Assembly: GCA_003313425.1 (NCBI GenBank)
Contig: NHZP01000003.1
Location: 1,736,001 to 1,800,000 of the forward strand
Direction: 5' to 3'
DNA: 64,000 nucleotides
DNA from: Pseudopyrenochaeta lycopersici
Taxonomy: Eukaryota; Ascomycota; Dothideomycetes; Pleosporales; Pseudopyrenochaetaceae
The position numbers and the translations under genes are program-made. The notes beneath the pieces are model-generated. The model was not told the origin of the DNA, searched no databases, and saw only the letters and a list, made by a program, of their open reading frames with translations. Below, piece after piece: positions 11,901-22,546 of this stretch (position 1 is its first letter; each line of letters begins with the position of its first letter).

Positions 11901-13851
11901 ACTACCGCTGCGTACGGTTCCCGCGCACCAAGGGCGGGTTTTTGGGATTCGGGCTGTGGTTTTATGCTGCTTCTTCTTCGTCTTTGTCCTTTTCCCACTC
12001 TTTCCCCCTTCCTCCGCCCCTCGTTCTGTGCTTCCATGTCAGTGGTCTTGTACTTCTCATTGCGTGTTACCAAGACATGATCAACCACATCCCCAGTGGA
12101 AATACTCCCCAATTCTTGTCTGGTATCAATAGGGCTAACAAGGGCATTCCCGGAAAATATCTTTGCCTCCTCATTACGCGCGTGTTTATGTGAACGTTTG
12201 CGCTTTGATTCGCTTGTATCGGAGGGAACAACGGACTTATGGCCAAGATTTTGAACTACACTGGCACTAATCTCATCACCTTCTGAGCCTTGGATAGGTA
12301 CACCATGATCGCGCTGGTAAATGCCATGAGCGGGTCGGTGGACCACAGAATCTGCTCCAACAAGCATTGGCTGCGAAGGCTTATTGTTTTCTATCGCTCT
12401 CCGACTCGAAAACACGCTAGATGGGGCTTCGTCGCCTTCCGTGAACTGAGATAACGCAGATCTACTGCGATGATAGATTCCGTTCGCAGGTTGATGGATG
12501 ACTTCCAGGTTCATGCTCATGCCATCTCCATCAATAGTACCAGCTGTACCAGAGCTCTCGGTCGGCTTAGATGTAAAGGTCTTTTCGGTTGGAATAGGCA
12601 GGGTTTCGTCAGACAATGCCGGTTTCGACCATCGCTCTCTGCGAAAAATATTCCCCGCTGGCTGGTGAATCACATTGTCATTAACCAATGAAACCTTGGA
12701 CATTGCAGCAGATTGCTCGAGAAGTTCATCTGTCTCAAGCGTAAGTGCATTGACTGTAGCAGGGACGGCACGCTTAGGATGAGCAGTAGGGACCGATCGT
12801 TTGAGGCGGTTAACGCAATCATTACCTTCGGGCATCTCGGTGACAGATTTCTCCTTCAATGCACTGCCGTCTTCAAATTGATCGCCAAACTCTGTACCAG
12901 TCTTATCTTCCCTGCGCCAGAGGTCGTTCGCAGGTTGGTGAGTCACGTAAACGCCCGTCAAATCTGTGCTATCTTTATCTTTGATGTAGCCCCAATTACT
13001 TCTCTTTTGAGACAAAGTAAAGTCGTCTTCGTATGAAGTCCTTCTGCGGTGCAGGACATTGGAGGAGTGCATCTTATCATCCTTGGGTATTCCCGCCGTC
13101 GGCTGAAAATGGGGGCCAGTGGCTGCATAGCCTGAGGAGATAGTTTTTGGTAGCAGAGGTGAAGGAAAAGGCTTAATCGGCTGCGGCAATTGCTTAATAG
13201 GTGGTTCAAGAGGCAGAATAAACGGATCAATTGGCGAAGAAAGGGCAACCTGGAAGGGAGACCTGTCACGTGGAACATCAACCATTCCCTCTACGCCTAG
13301 AACCTTCGAAAGGTGTCCAAGTTCATCCACTTTTGGGATGGTCGCGCTGACTTCGTGATTTGGAGAGTTTTTTGCATCTTGGCCTGAAGCAAAGTGACCG
13401 CTAGTGGCTCCACGAGAAACATCGTCTTCTGCCGGGTCTTCGGACACTTCGGTGATCACATTGGTCATAGCCTTCAAATCGCGTCGCCAGACACCACCAA
13501 CTTGAGTATGTGCCCAAGAAGGAGAGATAGTAAGACAATACTTATAGAACAATTCCCTTCTGGTTGTAAGTACGTATAGGTGAGATACTGATGAGAAAGA
13601 CGGTGCATACGATGGTAATTCATTGCGATCTTTGCAAACGGGACAGCCCGCCTCCCATTTCTTGTCCCTTAAGAATGTGAGAATTTTATTTTAAATCACT
13701 CTTTGAGTATGGACGCTTACCATGAAACACCAGGATCGTTGCACAATGGCGCAGCCCTTGTGACCACAGAAACAGGGCCTGTAGGTGCTCCTATAGTAGG
13801 CTTGGACACAAGAGCCAAAAGTCCAAGGCTTGCAAAGGTTGAAAGTGCCAT
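8908..13851 (-). CDS. Large secreted protein with degenerate HxPAxxIYxR repeats (three exons)
   Basis: Model: exons 13851-13721, 13667-10512 and 10450-8908, giving 4,830 nt or 1,609 residues. Intron 1 (53 bp) has donor GTAAGC and acceptor TTAAG; intron 2 (61 bp) has donor GTATGT and acceptor TCTAG; both joins keep frame. A possible extra intron of 51 bp, 13608-13558, is in frame, so its use cannot be decided. Exon 1 encodes a signal peptide (MALSTFASLGLLALVSKPTI). The rest is hydrophilic and probably disordered, with many variants of one motif: HQPANDLWRRE (residues 287-297), HQPAGNIFRRE (378-388), HQPANGIYHRS (435-445), HRPAHGIYQRD (487-497), and later HIPSDRVYRRG, HQLSHAVYLQE, HLPADAVYRHD and HVPWSGVEHRK. 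Spacing is 50-90 residues. No known domain was recognised. The basic residues after the aromatic position could be protease sites, which is inference. The gene is divergent from the pepsin-like gene at 14958. Confidence 0.75.
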
Positions 13852-14957
13852 AGTGGCGAAACTCTCGGAGTATCTTGATGCCAGAATTGAAATTAAGCAG
13901 CAGTGCTAGAAGTAGATGAGTGGCAGCAGAGAAAGGCAGCCTGCCAAAAGGGTAGTTGTGCAAAATACAGTGAAGATTTGAGTCAGTACGTGCTGTATGC
14001 AGTGTAGGAACTTAGAACTTGTTAGAGGGCAAGCTCCTCTTATGTTTTCCATTCTAGTTACAGATTGTTGGTGCATCAACTCTACAGTACCAATGCATCG
14101 CCGCTGGCAGACGATCATAGAACTCCGCGAAGGTCTTCTGTCAATCCTTCTGCCATGATGCAGCATCTATCAGCATCCATATGAAACAATTTCGCCCCAT
14201 TGAGCATGCTTTCACAACTCTATGCACTTAGGTCCGATGCTTGGCATAGAAACATCGCTGTGAAATTATCGAGGTGAGGCTGAAGCTGAGACAAGCCACG
14301 TCCGTTAGATATTGTTTGACCAAACGCCAGGGAAAATAACCTGTTGTTATTCTGGGGTTGGGGGTGCAAGTATACGAACAATTACATTGGCTATTGATGT
14401 TTTCTGCCCCTATCGGAGTTCTATAATTTTGGTTGTAAGCAGCTCCGCGTGATGACAAACCCCGACGTAATATAGAGGAAAAGCATTAAACGCGCCAACC
14501 TAGATTCAACCACTCAGAAAAAAATGCTCATTAATCTGAGTGTATTCAGTGATTGGTTAGCACCTGCATATGGAGTTCGCGCACAATAGCCTCTAGGTAG
14601 TATTGGCAAGTTGTTCCAAAGAGCGTAGAGCGCCTCAATGGACAAATGACCACGCACATTTCGAAGTTATCGTCCAAATAGGCAAAGCCAATGTTTCAAT
14701 TTGTCTCAAATTATTCTCGGGTCTTGCATCAATGATGTTCTCGTAGGACAAGATATCGGAGCGAGCGAGCAGTGGGCAAAGGAAGAGGATCGCGGGGATG
14801 TGTGGGGTTGGAAATCTTGCTTCAATGGCCGACCGTCAAATGATCTCTCGCTTTTCCTTATGATAGGGTTTCCAAGGTCCTCCCTTTATGTAGCAGGCCT
14901 TGCAGTTGGTTACATTCCAACAAAGGACCGCCCGTTAACCTTTGACCAATATTTATC
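13852..14957. promoter_or_regulatory. Divergent intergenic region
   Basis: 1.1 kb between the divergent starts of the secreted repeat gene (13851) and the pepsin-like gene (14958). Short ORFs here show no recognisable motif. An in-frame stop at 14943, with no AG acceptor between it and 14958, supports the ATG at 14958 as the downstream gene's start. Confidence 0.5.
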
Positions 14958-16724
14958 ATGTCAACAACAAACTCGTCGCGGATACCGGCACCTATATCCT
15001 TTGCTGCATCTCAATACTTTGATGGAAATGATGGGAAATGGTCAACCTTTATTGTGCGTGCAGGTACACCAGAGCAAAGCTTTCGCATTTTGCCGTCAAC
15101 CGTGACCAGCGAGGCTTTTCTACCTTTAGCAGGGGCATGTAAATCAGGAGCACCGGTACGAGAACCTTTCTTCATCTGCTGATCAGAGAGCTAGTGCTAA
15201 TGTTTGTTTCAAAGGATAATTGTCCTTTCCTGCGTGGAGTTGAGGTATACAAAGGGAAGGTTAATAATGGCTTTCAAGCGCAAGACTCCAGTACCTGGCT
15301 TGAGATAGGCATTTACAATGTCGCAGCACGGAACGAGCTTGGATACAATGCCAGTGGACTGTACGGCCTCGACAACTTGGGGCTTATGGTCGCAAATTCT
15401 GGGGGACCTACGTTAGAAAGACAGGTGATTGGAGGGGTGGTAAACCCACGGCTGTGGGTTGGTCGATTGGGCATGGATATCAAACCGAGCAACTTTTCGG
15501 AGTTCGAAAATCCGCAGCGAAATTTGATATTGACGTTGAAAGAGGAAGGATACATTCCTAGTTTAAGCTATGGCTACACTGCTGGCGCATACTACAGTAA
15601 GTCAATAAACGTAAATCCTAGTTGTGAGCAGAAAGGATTATGGGCTTACTGGATTAATAGAAAAGCCAAACGCATTTGGAAGCTTGACACTTGGAGGGTA
15701 CGATCAGTCTCGTTTTGTCACAAACAACATCACTTTCCCCTTTGATGCAAATGACAGCCGAAAACCAAGTCTCAATATTCAAGCGATAGTAACTCAGGAC
15801 ATGACGAATCAAACCGTCAGCATTTTGCCAGAAGGACCTATTTATGCGCTCATTGATTTCGCGGAACCTCAAATATGGCTACCCCCCTCTGCATGTAATG
15901 TTGTCGCAAGGGCCTTTAACCTCACTTACGATAATGCCACCGACCTCTATCTCATCGATTCGTTTACACGTTCACGGCTTCTAGAGCGGAATCCGTTAAT
16001 AACGTTTGGACTTGGTCAAACAGCAAATCCAGGAGAGAGGGTTAATGTTGTGTTGCCATACAGCGCCTTTGATCAACAAGCATCCTATCCAATATATGCA
16101 AACGCGACAAATTATTTTCCAATAAGGCGAGCATATAACGAAACGCAATATACTCTCGGCCGTGCATTTTTCCAGGAAGCATACGTGAGAATTGATTACG
16201 AACGAGGACACTTCTCGGTACACCAAGCTCTCTTTCCGACTGCGAATGAACAGCAGATCGTTCCCATTCCACCAAATGCTATAGAAACGATAGCACAAGG
16301 CGGCAACCAAACGATAGGGTTAACTGGAAAGGTGATAGCAGGTGTTTCAATCGGGAGTGTTGCTTTTCTGACTATTGCCTTTTTCGTTATCTTCTGTGTC
16401 TTTCGACAACGCAGAGTGGCAGAGAAGCGAAGAAAGCCGACGATTGAGATAATTCGGGCAGAATGTGCAGACCAGCCTAGGCTAGAAACTGATGGAGCCG
16501 TGTTGTTCGAAAAGGATAGTCGGCCATTCGTGGAAATGGAGGGTCATGTGTTTTCGGCATTGCGCTGTCCAGAATCAGAGCCCCAGGAGTTAGATGTGAG
16601 GATTACGAGAACAGATCTGAGTACAATTTTTGAGCTGTATGAGATGGCTGATGATGAGAGGGACTATGAAGGGTTAGACGTCATCGTGCCTGAGAAAGTA
16701 TACCCTCCACCAGGGTGGATTTGA
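14958..16724 (+). CDS. Membrane-anchored pepsin-fold (A1 family) protein, probably inactive
   Basis: Three exons: 14958-15155, 15215-15596 and 15661-16724, 547 residues. Intron 1 has donor GTACGA and acceptor CAAAG; intron 2 has donor GTAAGT, a TTACT branch-like site and acceptor AATAG; phases 0 and 1 both match. The fold is recognised from YFDGNDGKWSTFIVRAGTP, ASGLYGLDNLGL, AFGSLTLGGYDQSRF and GRAFFQEAYVRIDYERG, the A1 peptidase landmarks. At the first active site the sequence is RILPSTVTSEAF where active enzymes have DTGS. The second site, ALIDFAEPQIWLP, keeps the aspartate but not DTG or DSG. Catalysis is therefore unlikely. A membrane segment (about residues 418-441, VIAGVSIGSVAFLTIAFFVIFCVF) is followed by a basic stop and a roughly 100-residue cytosolic tail. 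No N-terminal signal peptide is visible. Confidence 0.85.
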
Positions 16725-18209
16725 GCATCTCCAAGCTGTAAATACTGTTAATAACCTCCTTATCTTTGACTGTCTATAGCATGATTGGAATTTGGTATAA
16801 TAATACGATCAAATACGCTTATTATTCGTGTTCCTTTTTGGGACGAAGCGCAAAGAAAACAGCGGGACTGCCAATTGACGTAGAGGCATTTGCCGCTTCG
16901 ATACTTTCTGTCATATCATGTGGAAAGCTTTTCTGGGCATACAGGGCCTGTAGTTGGTGCACTAGGTATTCGATTAATATCAACCGTCTTGCTTTCCGGC
17001 CTTGTAACCTGATTTTGTACTTTGTTGTCGAATTGAACCTTGCTGTCAGCCCCGCGACCGACCACTCTTCATAACTGATGCATATTCACTTAATTATACT
17101 CCACAATGAGCCCTGCAAGACTGCACATTTCCCAAAACGCAAAACCTTATCTAACCTGAACGAAACTTTCCCCACAACGAAGCTACATTACTTTTGCGTG
17201 TGCCTTGCGGCAGCTGAGATTTTGTACAACAAGTTTTCGCTTGATTCTGCTGTCATGTGCTCCAATTTTTAAGAGATATATAGAAAAAATCTAAATTTAG
17301 TCACTGCGTAGCGAAACACTGTGTGGCGAGATACTTTTTATTGCGGACCTTCGCATTTTTCACAACGCACATTTATGAGGGAATGCCTAGTGCTATCAAT
17401 CCGGCAGCTATTCTTCTATTAACATCGCAGCCTCTAGTAAGGTAGAACGTGGCGTTATTCGTTGTATCAATCGTTCTATGAATGCCGTCTATTGACTCTT
17501 TAGCGGCAAACCCCTGCTTATTAGCAATAGCATATCGCTTTGGACTGCTTAAAGGACTTATCATAAAACCTAGATCTTGAAGGTCAAGATCGTAGGCTCT
17601 AAGGCAGGGCATGACGCTTTAGTTGCTCTTGGCAGTAGTCTGTTCAGATAACTGTATCGAATCGTATCACAATCAGCGCTATGCTTGTTTCGAAAATAGC
17701 TGTGGCGCGTAAGCTTTAGCACCCCAATGGTGCTACATAGGGATCAGTTTCGTGCCGCCTCGCTCTCCTTCACAAAGTTCCTAATTTGGGGCTCTACACG
17801 CCTTGTAATGTCCACTGGACCAATGTTCTCCTTCGAATCATAGCAATACTAACAACGCGTCTACTGCATGGGCTCGACCGCCTTGAGGTAATGCTCGTGC
17901 TGCAGCCTTGCCGCGCAGGCGAGGGCGTTGCGCGCTTAGCTGCGCGCCTCCATATGCGAAAACGCAACTAATTCTCTTGTACATTACAGCTGGCTGCGGC
18001 TTCGAACGCAATTAACACTGTTCCTGCAGTCCTTTTGATCGCGACACCCTTATTTAGCTAGGTCTGGCGCACCACACTCTGCAACTACTCTTGTGAACTT
18101 AGCTGCTGGCACGACGAGCTAGTTGCGCGTGTCGCTCTATGTTGACACAGGCTACCACCTCGAGCTCCTCTACCACGATTTAACCTAGAGCGCTTAACAG
18201 TATTGCAAG
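16725..18209. other. AT-rich intergenic region with possible relics
   Basis: 1.5 kb upstream of the NLR gene. A minus-strand frame open from about 17090 to a stop at 16822 reads protein-like but has no good start. A small minus-strand ORF at 17373-17612 is unrecognised. One arm of an inverted repeat begins at 17301. The final 200 bp should hold the promoter of the gene at 18210. Confidence 0.4.
17301..17350. repeat. Left arm of a divergent inverted repeat around the NLR gene
   Basis: Starts tcactgcgtagcgaaacact and matches, in inverse orientation, the sequence ending at 23235. Over the outer 35 bases there are 7 differences, 6 of them transitions, with further similarity inward (GCGGA/ATCC and poly-A blocks). 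It may be a terminal inverted repeat of a DNA transposon or one of two separate relics. Confidence 0.6.
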
Positions 18210-21200
18210 ATGCGCCTCCTACACTGTACACAATATGGCGAATTGTGTCTTACTAATGACCTAGACGAAACTGCAGTTCCGCCCTACGCTATATTGTCCC
18301 ATACCTGGGGAGCGGACGCGGAGGAAGTCACATTTGATGACATACAAAGCGGTAGTGGAAGGACAAAGCTCGGCTACACGAAGATCAAATTCTGTGGGAA
18401 GCAAGCAGAGCAGGACGCGCTGCAGTACTTCTGGGTTGACACCTGCTGCATCGACAAAGCAAACAAGGCTGAGTTCTCGCACGCTATCAACTCGATGTAT
18501 CGCTGGTATCATAACGCGGAACGATGCTATGTCTACCTAGAAGACGTGCTCGATCCTGCAGATGAGTTCAGTCCGCCGCTGCGGGAAGCCTTACAAAAAA
18601 GCAGGTGGTTTACTCGTGGTTGGACCCTGCAAGAGCTTTTGGCTCCGGATGCGGTCGACTTTTTTACCAACGACTGGCAAAGACTTGGCGACAAAGCGTC
18701 CCTACGACAGCACATCCATGAGATCACAGGCATTTCGTACGCTGTTCTTGAAGGCGCCGCCCTAGCTCAACTCGATGTGGAGGAGCGCTTCTCGTGGATC
18801 GCCCACCGTCACACGACACTTGAAGAGGACAAGATATATTCGTTGCTAGGCATTTTTGACGTGTATCTGTCGCCCTTTTACGGAGAAGGGGCGAGCAAAG
18901 CGCGAGACCGGGTCATGGACCATATCAAACAGCGCGAACGATGTATTCAGGACTTGCGTCCTGGAGACCCGCGGGACGATAAAAGGCGCATTGAGGATAC
19001 CAAGGGCGGGCTGCTGAAAGGCGCATACTGCTGGGTTTTAGACAACACGAGCTTCCAGCAATGGCGTAGTGATCCAAACAGTCAGCTGCTGTGGATTAAG
19101 GGTGGCCCAGGCAAAGGCAAGACAATGCTGCTGTGCGGCATCATCAACGAACTACAAAAAGCAGCAGGCAAGAGGGCCACTATTTCTTACTTCTTCTGCC
19201 AGGCTACTGACTCGCGCATTAACACCGCTACGGCAGTACTGCGAGGGCTACTGTACATGATTATCAATCAGCGACCGTCACTCGTATCGCATGTTCGCAA
19301 AAAGTACGACCAGGCGGGAAAGTCCTTGTTTGAAGACGCTAATGCCTGGGCTGCCTTGACTGAGATGTTTGCGAACATTCTATGCGACAAGAGCTTAGGC
19401 ACCACGTACCTACTTATCGATGCGCTTGATGAATGCGTGGCTGACTTATCGAAGTTGCTTGAATTTGTTGCTAAGCACTCGTCGGTGTCGTCACACATCA
19501 AATGGATTGTTACTAGCCGCAACTGGCCAGCTATCGAAGAACGACTTAGTATAGCAGGCCACAAGGTGCGGCTAAGCCTTGAGCTGAATGCAGAGTCTGT
19601 CTCGACAGCTGTTAGTATATTCGTCAAGAAGAAGGTGTCCGACTTAGCACAGCGCAAGAAGTACGATGAGCGGACACAAAATACTGTGCTACAGCATCTG
19701 CTTTTGAATGCAAACGATACCTTTCTCTGGGTGGCATTAGTATGCCAAAGCTTAGAATTAACAGCAAAGCGCAATGTGCAAAAGAAGCTTGAATCCTTTC
19801 CTCCTGGACTCAACTCTTTATACGAGCGGATGATGCAGCAGATTGGTGGATCAGACGATGCTGAGCTCTGCAAGCAAGTTCTAGCTTCGGTTGCCCTGGT
19901 TTACCGGCCCGTCACGCTGCAAGAGCTAGCAACAATCGTCAAGCAGCTCAGAGACGAAGCCGATGACTTAGAATCGCTGCAAGAGGTTGTCGAGCTTTGT
20001 GGCTCGTTCCTCGCGCTGCGCCAAGACACAGTCTACTTCGTCCATCAATCAGCCCAGGACTTTCTGCTCAACAAGGCTGCTGTCGAAATTTTCCCATTTG
20101 GAAAAGAAGATGTCCATCACAATCTCTTCATTCAATCGCTTCAGGCGCTGTCGGCAACCTTGCATCGAGATATGTACGAGTTGAAAGAGCCAGGATACTT
20201 TGTCAATGGCCTTGAACAGCCAAATCCTGATCCACTAGCAGCAACACGCTACTCGTGTGTCTACTGGGTTAATCATCTTCAGGATGCGCATACATCGTCC
20301 TTATCAATGTACGCAGAAGATTTGCAGGACGGAGGCGTAGTTGATACGTTCTTTCGAAAGAAGTATTTGTACTGGCTAGAAGGTCTTAGTCTATGCAAGA
20401 GTTTGTCCCAGGCTGTAGTGTCAATTGCAAAGCTGCACTCAATAGCAAAGGTTCGTGTAGGGTAGTCAGGTTTCTGAATGGCGATGCTAACATGTTTCAG
20501 AGACAGGGACAAGCAGCTCGGCTAATCGAGCTTCTCTATGATGCATTTCGCTTCGCCATGTACCATAAGGTAGCAATCGAATACAGCCCTCTTCAGACGT
20601 ACACATCTGCGCTATTGTTTAGTCCGACAAACAGCTTGACTAGACGCCTATTCCAACATGAGGCAGCAAAAGACATAGTCATCAAGCCAGCCATGAAAGA
20701 GAGCTGGAGCGCATGCCTGCAGACGCTCGAGGGGCATAGAAATGAAGTCAAGTCAGTAGCCTTCTCAAGCGACTCGACTCACCTGGCATCAGGGTCTGAC
20801 GACAGGACTGTCAAGATCTGGGACATGAGCAGCGGAGAGTGCCTTCAGACACTCGAGGGGCACACCAACTCGGTCATGTCAGTAGCCTTCTCAAGCGACT
20901 CGACTCACCTGGCATCAGGGTCTGACGACAGGACTGTCAAGATCTGGGACGTGAGTAGCGGAGAGTGCCTTCAGACGCTTGAGGGGCACACCAACTCGGT
21001 CATGTCAGTAGCCTTCTCGAGCGACTCGACGCGTCTGGCATCAGGGTCTCACGACAGGACTGTCAAGATCTGGGACATGAGCAGCGGAGAGTGCCTTCAG
21101 ACGCTTGAGGGGCACAACGACTCATTCATGTCAGTAGCCTTCTCGAGCGACTCGACGCGTCTGGCATCAGGGTCTGACAACAGGACCGTCAAGATCTGGG

Positions 21201-22546
21201 ACGTGAGCAGCGGAGAGTGCCTGCAGACGCTTGAGGGGCACAGCGACTCGGTTATGTCAGTAGCCTTCTCAAATAACTCGACGCGTCTGGCATCAGGGTC
21301 TCACGACAGGACCGTCAAGATCTGGGACGTGAGCAACGGGGGGTGCCTGCAGACGCTCAAGGGGCATAGCAACTGGGTCAAGTCAGTAGCCTTCTCGAGC
21401 GACTCGACTCGCCTGGCATCAGGGTGTCACGACAGGACCGTCAAGATCTGGGACGTGAGCAGCGGGGAGTGCCTGCAGACACTCGAGGGGCATAGCGGCT
21501 CGGTCACGTCAGTAGCCTTCTTGAATGACTCGACGCGTCTAGCATCAGGGTCTCACGACAGGACTGTCAAGATCTGGGACGTGAGCAGCGGGGGGTGCGT
21601 TCAGACGCTTGAGGGGCACAGCGACTCAGTCATATCAGTAGCCTTCTCAAACAAGTCGACGCATCTGGCATCAGGGTCTGACGACATGACCGTCAAGATC
21701 TGGGACGTGAGCAGCGGAGAGTGCCTGCAGACGCTTGAGGGGCACAGCGACTCGGTTATGTCAGTAGCCTTCTCAAATAACTCGACGCGTCTGGCATCAG
21801 GGTCTAACGACAGGACTGTCAAGATCTGGGACGTGAGCAGCGGGGAGTGCCTGCAGACGCTTGAGGGGCATAGCAACTGGGTCAGGTCAGTAGCCTTCTC
21901 GAACGACTCAACGCGTCTGGCATCAGGGTCTAACGACAGGACTGTCAAGATCTGGGACATGAGCAGCGGGGAGTGCCTGCAGACGCTTGAGGGGCATAGC
22001 GACTGGGTCAGGTCAGTAGCCTTCTCGAAAGACTCGACTCGCCTGGCATCAGGGTCTGACGACATGACCGTCAAGATCTGGGACATGAGCAGCGGGGAGT
22101 GCCTGCAGACGCTTGAGGGGCATAGCGACTGGGTCAGGTCAGTAGCCTTCTCGAGCGACTCGACGCGTCTAGCATCAGGGTCTTACGACAGGACCGTCAA
22201 GATCTGGGACGTGAGCAGCGGGGAGTGCCTGCAGACGCTTGAGGTTAGCAGCGTCGTTTACAAAATGTCATTCGATTCTACAGGATGTTTTCTCAATACG
22301 GATGCTGGTGTTCTTGCACTAGGCGAATGCACAGAGTTAGACACAATGAATGTTGTACAACATAAGTGTCCACAGTCTATAAGCATAAGTATGAGTATGG
22401 AGCGCACCTGGATCGCGATTGATGGGCGCCGGGAGCTCTGGATACCCTCGGAATATCGTGCCGCATGCTCAAGTACGTGTTCCAACACTATTGGAATAGG
22501 TGTTGGATCTGGGAGAGTCTGGATATGTACTATTGATCGCAAGTGA
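18210..22546 (+). CDS. HET-NACHT-WD40 NLR-type receptor (HET-E/HNWD-like)
   Basis: Two exons: 18210-20450 and 20501-22546, 1,428 residues. The 50-bp intron has donor GTTCGT, branch GCTAAC and acceptor TTTCAG, phase 0. Order: an N-terminal HET domain (about residues 1-230; PYAILSHTWG, YFWVDTCCIDK, RGWTLQELLAP), a NACHT nucleotide-binding domain (Walker A GGPGKGKT at 298-305, Walker B-like LLIDALDE at 401-408), a linker (LIELLYDAFRF), then 12 WD40 repeats of 42 residues (about 820-1325) and a non-repeat cap. In Podospora anserina this architecture (HET-E, HET-D) triggers heterokaryon-incompatibility cell death when the WD40 array recognises a non-self partner; a similar non-self recognition role here is inference. 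All core motifs and the reading frame are intact. Confidence 0.95.
20710..22245 (+). repeat. 12 tandem WD40 repeats, 126-bp unit, nearly identical
   Basis: Twelve units, each with a TVKIWD(M/V)S(S/N)G core. Most differences are confined to a few codons: the residues after LEGH (RNEV, TNSV, NDSF, SDSV, SNWV, SGSV, SDWV), the following position (K, M, T, I or R), and the residue in GSxDR (D, H, N or Y; in one unit GCHDR). Such high similarity with focused variation is typical of arrays that undergo repeat exchange. Confidence 0.9.

Noticed and set aside
13691..13963. 90-codon minus-strand ORF with a hydrophobic start
   Set aside because: It begins at TTG with no ATG in frame, and the same DNA in another frame encodes the signal-peptide exon of the repeat gene.
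20393..20500. Separate start for the WD40 part of the NLR gene
   Set aside because: A 50-bp intron with GCTAAC branch and TTTCAG acceptor joins it in frame to the HET-NACHT part, so it is one gene.
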